Numbered from the stretch's first letter, positions 8,152 through 17,422 are shown. The stretch is 64,000 nt of DNA from Mycobacteroides abscessus ATCC 19977 (GCF_000069185.1 NC_010397.1:5003173-5067172), one strand, 5' to 3'. The notes: generated by a model not told the origin, from the sequence alone. Numbers and translations are program-made.

Positions 8152-8574
8152 CTATTCACTGGCCGTCCGGGCACGAGTTGTTCGCTGACGCGGGGTGGTC
8201 CCCTTCGGCGCCGGCAGGGCGCCCATGACATACGACTTCACCAAATGATTCCAACTGCAGGTCCGGCATACCTCGACAACATGCACGGCGAACTCCGAAT
8301 AGCGGGTGGCCAGCAGCACGAGTTCTTCGGCCGTCCGCGCCGATCCCGAGACTGCGCCCAGATGTTCGCCAAAAACCCACGACACCAGTGTCAGTTGCTC
8401 CTTGCGGCAGATCGGGCACACCACGGCGCTGGGCTTTCCATGAAATTTAGCCGCCCGGAGCAGGTAAGGGTTCGCGTCGCAGACTTCAGCCACACCGGTA
8501 CGCCCGGAATAGACCTCTGCCAGCAGGGATCGGCGCTTGAGCGCGTAATCCACTACCTGTCTCTGCAATCGCAC
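8152..8574 (-). CDS. DUF5318 zinc-ribbon protein (Rv0049-like)
   Basis: Small conserved actinobacterial protein of unknown function, here 140 residues. It begins VRLQRQVVDYALKRRSLL at GTG 8574 and carries two CxxC pairs, CPICRKE in the middle and CRTCSWNH near the end, which look like a zinc ribbon. The chosen start matches the M. tuberculosis homologue as I recall it; upstream in-frame codons run into the divergent promoter region. It lies 19 bases upstream of ponA1 on the same strand, so co-expression with cell-wall synthesis is likely. No membrane segment. Confidence 0.85.
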   Translation of the reverse strand: MRLQRQVVDYALKRRSLLAEVYSGRTGVAEVCDANPYLLRAAKFHGKPSAVVCPICRKEQLTLVSWVFGEHLGAVSGSARTAEELVLLATRYSEFAVHVVEVCRTCSWNHLVKSYVMGALPAPKGTTPRQRTTRARTASE

Positions 8575-8703
8575 GCTAACCAGAGTACGTCCATCGCGCG
8601 CTGGCAGAGCTTCGGCCGCACAGACAGGCTGTCCTTTGCGAACCTGAGCCCTATCCGCGCTCCGCTCGTTACGATCGAGCAACTGTCATTCCGAGGGGGC
8701 AAC

Positions 8704-9156
8704 ATGACATCTCGTCGTCTATCAACGGCTCTGGCCGGCTTTGCGATCATCACCGGCGCCGCGGCTGGGTGCGGTACCACCGCCGACACCCCGGCCATCG
8801 ACTCGGCCACGTCGACGACCACATCAACGACGCGATCCGGGCCGACCGATGGGCCCGCTATCACCGCCTCGGCGCCGGCCGGCGTGAGAGGCAAGGGCAA
8901 AGTCGTCGGCAGCGCGGTCCTGAAGGTGCTCGGCAGCGGCACGGCGACTGTCACCTGGAAGGCGAACGGTGGCCCCGCGCACGTGGAGCGGGATGTGCCG
9001 CTGCCCTGGGAGCACTCGATCGACGTCGTCGAAGAAGCCCCGTCAGAGGTTCGGGCCGACGGAGCCGCCAGCGGCTGCACGATCACGATGGGCGACATGT
9101 TGGTGTCCTTCAAGAACGAGCCGAACCCGGTCTGCGAGTTCGCGTACTGGGGCTGA
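8704..9156 (+). CDS. MmpS-like small lipoprotein
   Basis: 150-residue exported protein starting at ATG 8704, six bases after GAGGGGG. A lipobox (GAAAGC, Cys near residue 23) ends the signal peptide; a Ser/Thr-rich spacer follows. The C-terminal half, with VTWKANGG, VPLPWEHSI and SGCTITMGD plus a final Cys, resembles the periplasmic beta-sandwich of MmpS proteins that assist MmpL exporters. It is a soluble lipoprotein rather than a membrane-anchored MmpS, and no mmpL gene is adjacent. Divergent from the DUF5318 gene. Family resemblance is by pattern only. Confidence 0.6.
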   Translation: MTSRRLSTALAGFAIITGAAAGCGTTADTPAIDSATSTTTSTTRSGPTDGPAITASAPAGVRGKGKVVGSAVLKVLGSGTATVTWKANGGPAHVERDVPLPWEHSIDVVEEAPSEVRADGAASGCTITMGDMLVSFKNEPNPVCEFAYWG

Positions 9157-9168
9157 CGCCGGCGGCTC

Positions 9169-9181
9169 TACGATTCCTCGC
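9169..9181 (+). promoter_or_regulatory. Leaderless promoter -10 of first DUF1707 gene
   Basis: TACGAT at 9169-9174 matches the mycobacterial -10 form TANNNT and sits exactly seven bases before ATG 9182, so transcription would begin at the start codon. No ribosome binding site is present. The same TACGATTCCTC string precedes the next paralogue. Confidence 0.55.
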
Positions 9182-9967
9182 ATGGCGACCCGTGCCAAGG
9201 ACTCCGACCGAGAAGCCACCTGCAAGGCGCTGGACACGGCCTTTGGCGATGGCCAGATCTCCACGGAAGAACACCGCCAGCGGATCGCCCTAGCCACCCG
9301 CGCACAGACCCTCGGCGAGCTCAAGGGCGTGGTCGCCGATCTGCAGATCACCGCTCATGCGGCCGAAACACCGACCGCCCCGCCGCCACGGCGACGCTGG
9401 CCGGCACTCGCTGCCACCGCGGTGGTCGCGGCGGCGATCGGGGCCGGAGCCGGGATTTATGCGACCCGGCCGTCGGCACCCGACCCGGGCGCCGTCAGCG
9501 ACGGGATCGCTCCGGTGGTGATCGCGCCGGCGAAACTGTTCTCCGTCCCCGGCCTGACCGGCCTGCTGGCGCAGATGCGCGCCAAGTTCGGCGACACCGT
9601 CGGTATCGAACTGACGATCCGCGCGACCAACGCATCACTGGTCCGCATCGAAGCCTCCGACCCGGACCTGCCCATCACCTACCCGTATCAGGGCGGCTTC
9701 CGCGATGGCGGCGCGATGCCCGGCACCTGGCGGAATGTGAAAATCGGGGATTTGAGCAGGTTCGATCCCACCAAGATCGTCGGGGTTCTGCGCGGTGCAC
9801 CCGAAACCCTGAACGTGCCCACCGCCGGGGACGGCGGGACCGTCATGGTGATCAAGCCCAGCGACGACGGTGTCGACATCACCATCACCGTCTCGGACAA
9901 GGACCGCACCGGACGCATGCTGGTCGCGGGCAACGGAGAGCCCAAAGAGGTCACGCCTGCGTCCTGA
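9182..9967 (+). CDS. DUF1707 (SHOCT-like) membrane protein, paralogue 1
   Basis: 261 residues. The N-terminal DUF1707 domain (about 1-58) has the usual ATRAKDSDREATCKALD, DGQISTEEHRQR and TLGELKGVVADLQ pattern. One membrane helix near 85-105 (ALAATAVVAAAIGAGAGIY) leads to an extracytoplasmic domain of about 150 residues with no recognised fold. No function is known for these proteins; the domain is common at the N-terminus of actinobacterial membrane proteins. The start is ATG 9182, seven bases after a -10 box. The next gene is a paralogue, which points to tandem duplication. Confidence 0.8.
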   Translation: MATRAKDSDREATCKALDTAFGDGQISTEEHRQRIALATRAQTLGELKGVVADLQITAHAAETPTAPPPRRRWPALAATAVVAAAIGAGAGIYATRPSAPDPGAVSDGIAPVVIAPAKLFSVPGLTGLLAQMRAKFGDTVGIELTIRATNASLVRIEASDPDLPITYPYQGGFRDGGAMPGTWRNVKIGDLSRFDPTKIVGVLRGAPETLNVPTAGDGGTVMVIKPSDDGVDITITVSDKDRTGRMLVAGNGEPKEVTPAS

Positions 9968-9988
9968 CCGCCACGATCAGTGCCACTC

Positions 9989-10001
9989 TACGATTCCTCC
10001 C
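9989..10001 (+). promoter_or_regulatory. Leaderless promoter -10 of second DUF1707 gene
   Basis: TACGAT at 9989-9994 lies seven bases before ATG 10002 and is followed by TCCTCCC, almost identical to the copy before the upstream paralogue. It implies that each gene of the pair keeps its own leaderless start. Confidence 0.55.
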
Positions 10002-10868
10002 ATGGCGACGCGACCTCCATCCCAAACTCGCGCCAAGGACTCCGATCGTGACGCGACCTGCCAAGCCCTCGACATCGCGCTGGGTGATGGCCAGTTGTCC
10101 ATGGAGGAACATCGGGAAAGGGTTACCGCCGCGACCAGTGCGAAAACCCTTGGTGACCTCTCTGCACTGGTGACGGATCTACAGCTGGACGCGCCGCCCG
10201 TCGCACTCCCCAGAGAGCACAAACCTTCCGCGTGGCGTCAGCGCACACCATTCCTCGTCATCGCGGCGTTCAGTGCGGCCGTGATCGCCCTGGGTGTCGG
10301 GCTGCTGGTGCGGGAATCGGGAACTGCCGAAAGGCCCGGCTCTGCGGGCGCGCCCGGCGCCGTCGGTCGCGGTGCGGGTCCGATCGACGACGGGGTCGCC
10401 CCCACGGTGATCCCGCGGCCAGCGCCCGCCAAGAAGAACATCTTCACCGCCCCCGGGCTGTCCACGCTGATCGACCGCATCCATCAGAAGTTCGGTGACT
10501 CGACGGGATATGAGCTGGACCTCTACCCGGAGTACGCGATCATCGAACGCGCTGATCCCGATGAACCCAAGGGGCTGATTTCATACCTCTACCGGGAGGG
10601 CACTTTCGACGATCCCGATCGCCGACCGCGCTCGTTCGACAATCTCGGTGACGTCGGCGCATTCGACCAGGCCGCCATCCTCGGCATCATCCGGGGTGCC
10701 GCGCAGACCCTGGGGATCGACAGGGGCGAACCAAGTCACGTGATCATCCGGCCCAATGCGGAGGGCGGTTTGCAGATCAATATCTACGCTTCCCGCGGAA
10801 ACTACGAATCCGGCTATATCTCCGTGGACGCCCAGGGGCTCAATCCCAAGCTCTACCCGCCGTCATAA
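10002..10868 (+). CDS. DUF1707 (SHOCT-like) membrane protein, paralogue 2 (Rv0048c-like)
   Basis: 288 residues with the DUF1707 domain at about 8-65 (RAKDSDRDATCQALD, DGQLSMEEHRERV), one membrane helix near 85-105 (FLVIAAFSAAVIALGVGLLV), and an extracytoplasmic domain similar to that of the gene before it. Both have a FxxPGLxxLxxxxxxKFGD stretch after the helix. Size and place match Rv0048c of M. tuberculosis, so this may be the ancestral copy and the upstream gene the duplicate. Function unknown. Confidence 0.8.
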   Translation: MATRPPSQTRAKDSDRDATCQALDIALGDGQLSMEEHRERVTAATSAKTLGDLSALVTDLQLDAPPVALPREHKPSAWRQRTPFLVIAAFSAAVIALGVGLLVRESGTAERPGSAGAPGAVGRGAGPIDDGVAPTVIPRPAPAKKNIFTAPGLSTLIDRIHQKFGDSTGYELDLYPEYAIIERADPDEPKGLISYLYREGTFDDPDRRPRSFDNLGDVGAFDQAAILGIIRGAAQTLGIDRGEPSHVIIRPNAEGGLQINIYASRGNYESGYISVDAQGLNPKLYPPS

Positions 10869-10892
10869 CCCGCCCCGTGTGGCGCCCGCATA

Positions 10893-10909
10893 TATCGCGG
10901 CGATACGAT
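10893..10909 (+). promoter_or_regulatory. Promoter with overlapping palindrome before the PadR gene
   Basis: The 13-base palindrome TATCGCGGCGATA at 10893-10905 overlaps a -10 box TACGAT at 10904-10909, some 60 bases before the padR-type start codon. This is the arrangement expected for an autoregulated repressor. Which protein binds it is inferred. Confidence 0.4.
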
Positions 10910-10968
10910 GAATCGATCGGTGCACGAGAGATGCTCCGTCGTCATATGTGGATCTGGGAGGTGACGTC

Positions 10969-11523
10969 ATGCTGGAACTAGCCATTCTTGGCTTGCTGCT
11001 TGAGTCACCCATGCACGGCTACGAGCTGCGTAAGCGTCTGACCGGATTGCTCGGCGCGTTCCGGGCGTTCTCGTACGGCTCGCTGTATCCGGCCTTACGC
11101 CGGATGCAGGCCGACGGACTCATCGAAGAGGACGCCGCCCCCGGCATCAACAGCGCCGCGACAATGCTGCGACGCGGCAAGCGGGTCTACCAGCTCACCA
11201 CGGCGGGCCGGTCCCGGTTCAGCGAGCTGGTGGCGGACACCGGGCCACAGAACTACACCGACGACGGCTTCGGCGTGCACCTGGCGTTCTTCAACCGCAC
11301 ACCGGCCGAGGCCCGGATGCGGATCCTCGAAGGCCGCCGCCGCCAGGTAGAGGAGCGCCGGGAGGGCCTGCGCGAGGCCATCACCCGGGCAAGCAGCTCG
11401 TTCGATCGGTACACCAAGCAGCTGCACCAGCTTGGACTGGAATCCAGTGAACGAGAAGTGAAGTGGCTCAACGACTTGATCGCTGCCGAGCGCACCGCGC
11501 AGGCACGGGTCGAGGAGCGTTAG
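10969..11523 (+). CDS. PadR-family transcriptional regulator (Rv0047c-like)
   Basis: 184 residues starting at ATG 10969, seven bases after GGGAGG. N-terminal winged helix ([20 protein letters not shown], then [17 protein letters not shown]) is the PadR signature, and the C-terminal part (about 110-184) is the predicted coiled-coil dimerisation segment with [12 protein letters not shown]. The gene lies 41 bases upstream of ino1, as in M. tuberculosis, and is probably co-transcribed; it may control inositol synthesis or itself. Ligand unknown. Confidence 0.88.
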   Translation: MLELAILGLLLESPMHGYELRKRLTGLLGAFRAFSYGSLYPALRRMQADGLIEEDAAPGINSAATMLRRGKRVYQLTTAGRSRFSELVADTGPQNYTDDGFGVHLAFFNRTPAEARMRILEGRRRQVEERREGLREAITRASSSFDRYTKQLHQLGLESSEREVKWLNDLIAAERTAQARVEER

Positions 11524-11564
11524 ACGTGACACAACGCACGACCATCGGTAAAGGAGAACCGTCC

Positions 11565-12656
11565 ATGTCCAACACATCATCTGAGGTGCGGGTCGCCATC
11601 GTCGGCGTCGGTAACTGCGCATCCTCACTGGTTCAGGGCGTGCAGTACTACCAGGATGCGGACGAGAACTCGACGGTTCCGGGTCTGATGCACGTCAAGT
11701 TCGGGCCGTACCACGTGCGTGACGTCAAGTTCGTCGCCGCCTTCGACGTGGACGCCAAGAAGGTCGGTTTCGACCTTTCCGAGGCCATCTCGGCCTCGGA
11801 GAACAACACCATCAAGATCGCCGATGTGCCGCCGACGGACGTCATCGTGCAGCGCGGGCCCACCCTGGACGGCATCGGCAAGTACTACGCCGACACCATC
11901 GAGGTCTCCGACTCCGAACCGGTCGACGTCGTGAAGGTGCTCAAGGACAACAACGTTGACGTCCTGGTCTCCTACCTGCCGGTCGGTTCGGAAGAGGCCG
12001 ACAAGTTCTACGCGCAGTGCGCCATCGACGCCAAGGTCGCGTTCGTCAACGCGCTGCCCGTCTTCATTGCCTCGGACCCGGTGTGGGCCAAGAAGTTCGA
12101 AGACGCCGGCGTGCCGATCGTGGGCGACGACATCAAGAGCCAGGTCGGCGCCACCATCACCCACCGCGTGATGGCCAAGCTGTTCGAGGACCGCGGTGTC
12201 ACCCTGGACCGCACATACCAGCTGAACGTCGGCGGGAACATGGACTTCAAGAACATGCTCGAACGCGAGCGCCTGGAGTCCAAGAAGGTGTCCAAGACGC
12301 AAGCCGTGACCAGCAACTTGAATGGCTCCCTTGCCGACAAGGTGTACGACAAGAACGTGCACATCGGCCCGTCCGACTATGTCGCATGGCTCGACGACCG
12401 CAAGTGGGCGTACGTACGCCTCGAAGGCCGAGCCTTCGGTGACGTGCCGCTGAACCTCGAGTACAAGCTCGAAGTCTGGGACTCCCCCAACTCCGCCGGC
12501 ATCATCATCGACGCGGTACGCGCGGCGAAGATCGCCCTGGACCGTGGCCTCGGCGGACCGATCCTGCCGGCCTCGGCCTACCTGATGAAGAGCCCGCCCA
12601 AGCAGCTCGCCGACGATGTCGCGCGCGCCGAGCTGGAGCAGTTCATCGCGGGGTGA
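11565..12656 (+). CDS. ino1: Myo-inositol-1-phosphate synthase
   Basis: Converts glucose 6-phosphate to 1D-myo-inositol 3-phosphate with NAD, the first step to phosphatidylinositol, PIMs and mycothiol. 363 residues, cytosolic. The NAD site is [16 protein letters not shown] at about 9-24; [18 protein letters not shown] and [11 protein letters not shown] mark the catalytic domain. Start ATG 11565 is eight bases after AAGGAGAA. Follows the padR-type regulator. Length equals that of mycobacterial Ino1. Confidence 0.96.
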   Translation: MSNTSSEVRVAIVGVGNCASSLVQGVQYYQDADENSTVPGLMHVKFGPYHVRDVKFVAAFDVDAKKVGFDLSEAISASENNTIKIADVPPTDVIVQRGPTLDGIGKYYADTIEVSDSEPVDVVKVLKDNNVDVLVSYLPVGSEEADKFYAQCAIDAKVAFVNALPVFIASDPVWAKKFEDAGVPIVGDDIKSQVGATITHRVMAKLFEDRGVTLDRTYQLNVGGNMDFKNMLERERLESKKVSKTQAVTSNLNGSLADKVYDKNVHIGPSDYVAWLDDRKWAYVRLEGRAFGDVPLNLEYKLEVWDSPNSAGIIIDAVRAAKIALDRGLGGPILPASAYLMKSPPKQLADDVARAELEQFIAG

Positions 12657-12706
12657 CCGCTTACGCAAAGACCGTTGAACGGGGCTAGTCACCCCAAAGT
12701 CGTTAC

Positions 12707-12768
12707 CGCCGAGGGCATACCAGGCGCAGACGTTTGTCGATTCGTCTGCATCGGGTATGCCCTCGGTG
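12707..12768. terminator. Bidirectional branched hairpin terminator between ino1 and the F420-type oxidoreductase
   Basis: Perfect 13-base arms CCGAGGGCATACC (12709-12721) and GGTATGCCCTCGG (12754-12766), extendable by two pairs, enclose a second perfect 7-base stem GCAGACG / CGTCTGC (12726-12732 and 12743-12749). It lies between two convergent genes, ending one base short of the stop codon of the minus-strand gene. Near-symmetry means it can stop transcription from both sides. Confidence 0.8.
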
Positions 12769-13593
12769 CTAGGTGAGCCGCGCGACGACTTCGGTCAGCC
12801 GGTCCAATGCGCGCAGAGTGTCCGCTTCATTCAGCGGATGCACGTCGAAGAGAACCCGCTCCGCACCGGCACCGAGGTATTCGCCGGCCAGCTGGTGATC
12901 GCCGGGCACGCCGCTCACGGTGACCGGCAGGTCGGCACGGCCCTGCTCGGCGAACCAGCCGCATGCGCGGCGCACATCGTCGGGCGTGGACGTTCCCGCG
13001 TAGGGCAGCCAACCGTCACCCACCCGCAGCGCACGCGCCTGCGCCGCCCGGCTGGGGCCACCGACGTGCACCGGAAGGGGGCGGGCCGGGCGCGGACGCG
13101 CCACGACGGGACCGAAATCGACATGCTCACCATGGAATTCGGCTTGTTCCTGAGTCCACAGCGCGTGCAGTGCGGCGAGTTGCTCGTCGAGTACCGCGCC
13201 GCGTTTCGCCGGGTCGATGCCATGGTTGCGCACCTCCCCCAAATTCCATCCGACCCCGACGCCGAGCACCGTGCGCCCGCCGGAAAGGGTCGCCACCGTC
13301 GCCCAGGCTTTGGCCGTGTGCAGCACATCGCGTTGGGGAAGCAACGCCACCCCCGAGCCGACAATCAGCCGCTCGGTGGCCGACGCTGCGTACGCGAGCA
13401 CCACCGGCAAGTCGCGGATCAACGGCAGCCGCGCGCGAAACTCGGCATCGATCGAGTCGGGGGTATCGACGGGGAAGTAGGAATGATCATCGAAGAGCAG
13501 CCATTCAAAGCCGCGCTCCTCGACAGCGCGTGCGAGCACATCCGGGGACACGTATCCGTCGGCTGATGTGGTGGAAATACCGAATCCGGTCAC
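12769..13593 (-). CDS. LLM-class (F420-dependent) oxidoreductase (Rv0044c-like)
   Basis: 274 residues from GTG 13593, five bases after a GAGG site. The luciferase-like TIM-barrel pattern is clear: VTGFGISTT at the start, VARAxxxRG-like ARAVEERGFEWLLFDDH, GVGVGWNLGE near the middle and VHVGGPSRAA towards the end. Mycobacterial members use coenzyme F420 and reduce or oxidise varied substrates; the substrate here is unknown. Convergent with ino1 and divergent from the permease. Conserved neighbour in M. tuberculosis (Rv0044c), there with a hydrolase gene that is absent here. Confidence 0.85.
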   Translation of the reverse strand: MTGFGISTTSADGYVSPDVLARAVEERGFEWLLFDDHSYFPVDTPDSIDAEFRARLPLIRDLPVVLAYAASATERLIVGSGVALLPQRDVLHTAKAWATVATLSGGRTVLGVGVGWNLGEVRNHGIDPAKRGAVLDEQLAALHALWTQEQAEFHGEHVDFGPVVARPRPARPLPVHVGGPSRAAQARALRVGDGWLPYAGTSTPDDVRRACGWFAEQGRADLPVTVSGVPGDHQLAGEYLGAGAERVLFDVHPLNEADTLRALDRLTEVVARLT

Positions 13594-13696
13594 GACCTCA
13601 AGGAACCGCCCACGCGCCCCTGAAATTCCGGGCAACGCGCTGCACGATCTGGTTACGGGGTGCAACATCGACCTACCCGGCTGAAAGAGGCATCCC

Positions 13697-15085
13697 ATGG
13701 CGACCACGGCAGCGCCCAGCGAAGGCGGTCTGCAACATTCCCTGCAGAAGCGACATCTGACGATGATCGCGATCGGAGGGGTCATCGGCGCCGGCCTGTT
13801 TGTCGGGTCCGGCGCCACCATCCAAGCTGCCGGGCCCGCCGCGTTTCTCACCTACGCGATCACCGGCGTGCTCATCGTCCTGGTGATGCGGATGCTCGGC
13901 GAGATGGCCGTCGCCAACCCTTCCACCGGCTCCTTCGCCGACTACAGCCGCCGCGCGCTCGGCGACTGGGCGGGATTCTCCGTGGGCTGGCTGTACTGGT
14001 ACTTCTGGGTGATCGTCGTCGGATTCGAAGCGGTGGCCGGGGGCAAGCTCATCCAGGACTGGCTCCCGCACGCGCCGCTCTGGCTGATCGCATTGCTTTT
14101 GATGCTGGCAATGACGGCCACCAATCTGTTCTCGGTGCGCTCCTACGGTGAATTCGAGTACTGGTTCGCCAGCGTGAAAGTGGCTGCGATCGTGGCGTTT
14201 CTGGTCGCCGGCACCTGCTACGTGCTGGGGCTGTGGCCGGGCAAGAAGCTGGATTTCTCGAATCTGACGGTCCACGAGGGGTTCATGCCGCACGGCCCTG
14301 GAGCGATCTTCTCCTCGATCGTAATCGTGATCTTCTCCATGGTGGGAGCCGAAATCGCGACCATCGCCGCTGCCGAATCGAAGGACCCCGCCAAAGCCAT
14401 CAGCCAGGCCACCAACTCGGTGATCTACCGGGTGGCCATCTTCTTCGTGGGATCGATCTTTCTCATCGCGGTCATCGTGCCGTGGAACAGCCCCGAATTG
14501 GGCACCTCTCCGTACGTCACCGCGTTCAAGACGATGGGCATCCCTGCCGCCGACCACATCATGCGGGTCGTCGTGCTCACCGCCGTGCTCTCGTGTTTGA
14601 ACTCGGCAATGTACACCGCCTCGCGCATGCTCTTCGTGCTCGCCGGCCGCGGGGAAGCGCCCCGCAGCTGGCTCAAGGTCAACGCGCGCGGCGTGCCGGT
14701 ACAGGCCATTCTGGCGTCCTCGTTCATCGGGTTCGTCTGCGTCATCCTGGCGTACTTCTTCGAGCACACCGTATTCCTGTTTCTGCTCAACTCCTCCGGC
14801 GCGGTAATCCTGTTCGTGTACTTGATGATTGCCATCTCGCAATATGTCCTGCGCCGCCGCACACCGGAGGAGAAGCTCCTCGTCAAGATGTGGGGCTACC
14901 CTGCCCTGACCATTCTGACCGCGATCGGAATCGTCGCCATCCTGGTGGCCATGGGATTCCAGGACGCCACCCGCACCCAGCTGTGGACAAGCCTGCTGTC
15001 CTGGGGCGTGATCCTGCTGCTCTTCGCGATACTGCGGTTGACGCGGCGGCGCACCCCCGAGCCCGGCGAACGGACTACCCGGTGA
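13697..15085 (+). CDS. APC-family amino acid permease (GabP-like)
   Basis: 462-residue membrane transporter with about twelve hydrophobic segments. The first helix carries the APC signature IAIGGVIGAGLFVGSG, followed by GPAAFLTYAITG, MLGEMAVANPSTGSFADY and later SVxSCLNSAMYTASRMLF-type sequence, typical of the amino acid transporter subgroup that includes GabP, AnsP and AroP. The N-terminal LQKRHLTMIAIGG block is close to gamma-aminobutyrate permeases. Start ATG 13697 after AAAGAGG. Its last 11 bases overlap tail to tail with the kinase-like gene on the other strand. Substrate not certain. Confidence 0.85.
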   Translation: MATTAAPSEGGLQHSLQKRHLTMIAIGGVIGAGLFVGSGATIQAAGPAAFLTYAITGVLIVLVMRMLGEMAVANPSTGSFADYSRRALGDWAGFSVGWLYWYFWVIVVGFEAVAGGKLIQDWLPHAPLWLIALLLMLAMTATNLFSVRSYGEFEYWFASVKVAAIVAFLVAGTCYVLGLWPGKKLDFSNLTVHEGFMPHGPGAIFSSIVIVIFSMVGAEIATIAAAESKDPAKAISQATNSVIYRVAIFFVGSIFLIAVIVPWNSPELGTSPYVTAFKTMGIPAADHIMRVVVLTAVLSCLNSAMYTASRMLFVLAGRGEAPRSWLKVNARGVPVQAILASSFIGFVCVILAYFFEHTVFLFLLNSSGAVILFVYLMIAISQYVLRRRTPEEKLLVKMWGYPALTILTAIGIVAILVAMGFQDATRTQLWTSLLSWGVILLLFAILRLTRRRTPEPGERTTR

Positions 15086-16127
15086 TCGCTACCGCGCGCT
15101 TGAACAGCTGTAACGTCAGTCCGTGCAGGTAGTCCCCCACCGCCACAGGTGCTTTCCCGGCGCACGCGCGGGCATGTGTGCCCTCCAGGATGATGCCGAG
15201 CTTGAAGCACGCCAACACCGTGTACCAATCCATCGCACCGAGATCGCGGTCCGTGCGTTCCGCGTAATGCGCGACAAGCTCCTGCGGTGTGGGCAGGCCC
15301 CCGGCCTGAACCAGCGCGCCACCCAAGGACGCGTCGTCGGTCTCGGACGGCCACGTGGCCAGCATCCAGCCCAAATCCAGCAGCGGATCCCCGATGGTGG
15401 ACATCTCCCAGTCCACGATCGCCGCCAGCTGCGGTCCGTCGTTGCGGAACATCATGTTGGCCAGGTGAAAGTCCCCGTGCATGATGCCCGGTTTCCATTG
15501 CGAGGGCCGGTGCCGCTCAAGCCAATTCGCCACCGATTGCAGGCCCGGGATATCCGGCCCCGGGTACCCGTCGTGCTTGGCGTACGAGTCGAGCTCCTTG
15601 AGCCAGCGTGGCACCTGCCGTTCCAGGAAGCCGTCCGGATTGCCGTATCCGTCCAGGCCCAGTTCCTGGTAGTCGAGCGCGCCGAGGGCCGCGATGCCGC
15701 TGACCGCCTCCAAGCCCATCTGATGCCGAATTTCGGCATTGCCGGCATGCAGTTCCGGCAGGCCGACCGACGCATTGAATCCGTCCACGGGCTCCATCAG
15801 GTAGAAGACAGCGCCGCCCAGCACGGTCTCGTCGGTGCACGCCGCAATGAGCTCGGGCGCCGGAACTCCCTGCCCGCGTAGTGCTCCGAGCAGTCGCGCC
15901 TCCCGGCGGATCACGTTGTTGCTGGCCTCGCGCAGATGCTTGGGCGGTCGCCGCAGCACATACTCGCGGCCTCCACGGCTGAAGCGCACCATGATGTTCT
16001 GGGTGCCGCCGGTGATCGCGGAGATATCCGTCAGCTGTCCGCCGGGAAGACCTTGTTCATCCATCCAGTGCGAAACAACATCAAAATCAACGCTTTTCGG
16101 GTCGATGTGGTGTGGAGCCGCCATCAC
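15075..16127 (-). CDS. APH-type kinase of the ACAD10/11 (LvaA-like) group
   Basis: 350 residues. Aminoglycoside-phosphotransferase fold with the phosphate loop region ITGGTQNIMVRFSRGG at about 38-53, the catalytic loop MHGDFHLANMMF near 218-229 and the metal-binding IVDWEMSTIGDPLLDLGW near 238-255. Proteins of this group sit beside, or are fused to, acyl-CoA dehydrogenases; in animals and Pseudomonas the pair phosphorylates and then dehydrates 4-hydroxyacyl-CoAs. Here the kinase start overlaps the dehydrogenase stop (GTGA at 16127), so the two are translated together. A true antibiotic-resistance role is unlikely from this context. Confidence 0.8.
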   Translation of the reverse strand: MMAAPHHIDPKSVDFDVVSHWMDEQGLPGGQLTDISAITGGTQNIMVRFSRGGREYVLRRPPKHLREASNNVIRREARLLGALRGQGVPAPELIAACTDETVLGGAVFYLMEPVDGFNASVGLPELHAGNAEIRHQMGLEAVSGIAALGALDYQELGLDGYGNPDGFLERQVPRWLKELDSYAKHDGYPGPDIPGLQSVANWLERHRPSQWKPGIMHGDFHLANMMFRNDGPQLAAIVDWEMSTIGDPLLDLGWMLATWPSETDDASLGGALVQAGGLPTPQELVAHYAERTDRDLGAMDWYTVLACFKLGIILEGTHARACAGKAPVAVGDYLHGLTLQLFKRAVAITG

Positions 16128-17422
16128 AGATTTCCCACCCGATGTTCGAGCCGGGCCGCGACATGGGCGCGCGCCTTCTCCGTCAATGCCGGGATGTGGC
16201 TGGGCGGAAACAGACCCTCGTAAGGGGTGTAGTCCTTGAGGACTTCCTTGGCGATAGTGACCTTGTGTACCTCGGTCGGGCCGTCGACCAGACCCATGAC
16301 CTCCGAATACAGAAACATCTTGGCCAGCGGCATCTCTTCGGACACCCCGAGTGAGCCATGCAGATGCAGTGCGCGCTGGGCGACATCGTGCATCACCTTG
16401 GGCATCGCCGCCTTGATGGCCGAAATATCCTTGCGTACCTTCAAGTAATCCTGGTGCTTATCGATCAACCAGGCGGTCCGCAACACCAGCAGCCGGAATG
16501 ATTCCATCTCGATCCAGCTGTCGGCGATACGTTCCTGGGTCATCTGGAGTTTGGCGATGGTGCCGCCTCGGGCCTCCCGGCTGACGACGCGTTCGCACAT
16601 CATGTCGAAGGCCTTGCGTACCTGGGCCACCGTGCGCATGGCGTGATGTACACGACCACCACCGAGACGCGTCTGTGCGATGGCGAACGCACCCCCCTCG
16701 GCACCCAGCATGTTCTCGGCAGGAATGCGGGCGTTGGTGAAGCGGGTGTAGGCCTCGTCTTCACTGAACCCGTGCACCGTGATGTTCCGGACGATCTCGA
16801 CACCGGGCGCGTTCGGGTCGACGATGAACATCGACATCCCCTGATAGGGACTGACTTCGGTGTTGGTGACGGCCATGACGATCCAGAACGCGGCGTGCCG
16901 CGCCTCGGAGTTGAACCACTTCTCACCATTGAGGATCCATTCGTCACCGTCACGGACGGCGGTGGTCTTGAACAGCGTCGGATCCGATCCGCCCTGCGGC
17001 TCGGTCATCACATAACAGGACCCGATGTCGCCGTCCATCAGTGGCTGCAGGTATTTGGCCTTCTGCGCTTCGGTGCCGTAGTGCGCGAGGATCTCGGCAT
17101 TGCCGGTATCGGGTGCCTGGCATCCGAAGATCGAAGGAGCCCACACCGACCTACCCAGAATCTCGTTGAGCAGCGCCAGCTTGAGCTGGCCGTAACCCGG
17201 ACCACCCAGCTCCGGTCCCAGATGACATGCCCACAGGCCGCGGCGTTTGACCTCTTCCTTGAGCGGCCGCACGTAATCCATGGCCACCGTGTCGGACTTG
17301 TCGTATGGGTTGGGGAACACGTAATCGAGGGGTTCGACCTCGGTGCGGACAAACTCGTCGGCCCAGTCAAGCAGTTCCTGGTATTCCGGGTCGGTTTCGA
17401 AATCCCATGCCATGGCGGTCAC
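16124..17422 (-). CDS. Acyl-CoA dehydrogenase (ACAD10/11-like)
   Basis: 432-residue FAD flavoprotein. The flavin/substrate blocks CYVMTEPQGGSDPTLFKT and WILNGEKWFNSEARHA lie near 130-175 and RALHLHGSLGVSEEMPLAKMF near 345-365. The N-terminal WADEFVRTEVEPLDYVFPNPYDKSD is characteristic of the large ACAD11-like branch. Together with the coupled APH-type kinase it suggests degradation of a hydroxylated acyl-CoA rather than ordinary beta-oxidation. Starts GTG 17422 (GTGA overlap with the TetR gene) or ATG 17413. Which acid is used is not visible. Confidence 0.88.
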   Translation of the reverse strand: MTAMAWDFETDPEYQELLDWADEFVRTEVEPLDYVFPNPYDKSDTVAMDYVRPLKEEVKRRGLWACHLGPELGGPGYGQLKLALLNEILGRSVWAPSIFGCQAPDTGNAEILAHYGTEAQKAKYLQPLMDGDIGSCYVMTEPQGGSDPTLFKTTAVRDGDEWILNGEKWFNSEARHAAFWIVMAVTNTEVSPYQGMSMFIVDPNAPGVEIVRNITVHGFSEDEAYTRFTNARIPAENMLGAEGGAFAIAQTRLGGGRVHHAMRTVAQVRKAFDMMCERVVSREARGGTIAKLQMTQERIADSWIEMESFRLLVLRTAWLIDKHQDYLKVRKDISAIKAAMPKVMHDVAQRALHLHGSLGVSEEMPLAKMFLYSEVMGLVDGPTEVHKVTIAKEVLKDYTPYEGLFPPSHIPALTEKARAHVAARLEHRVGNL

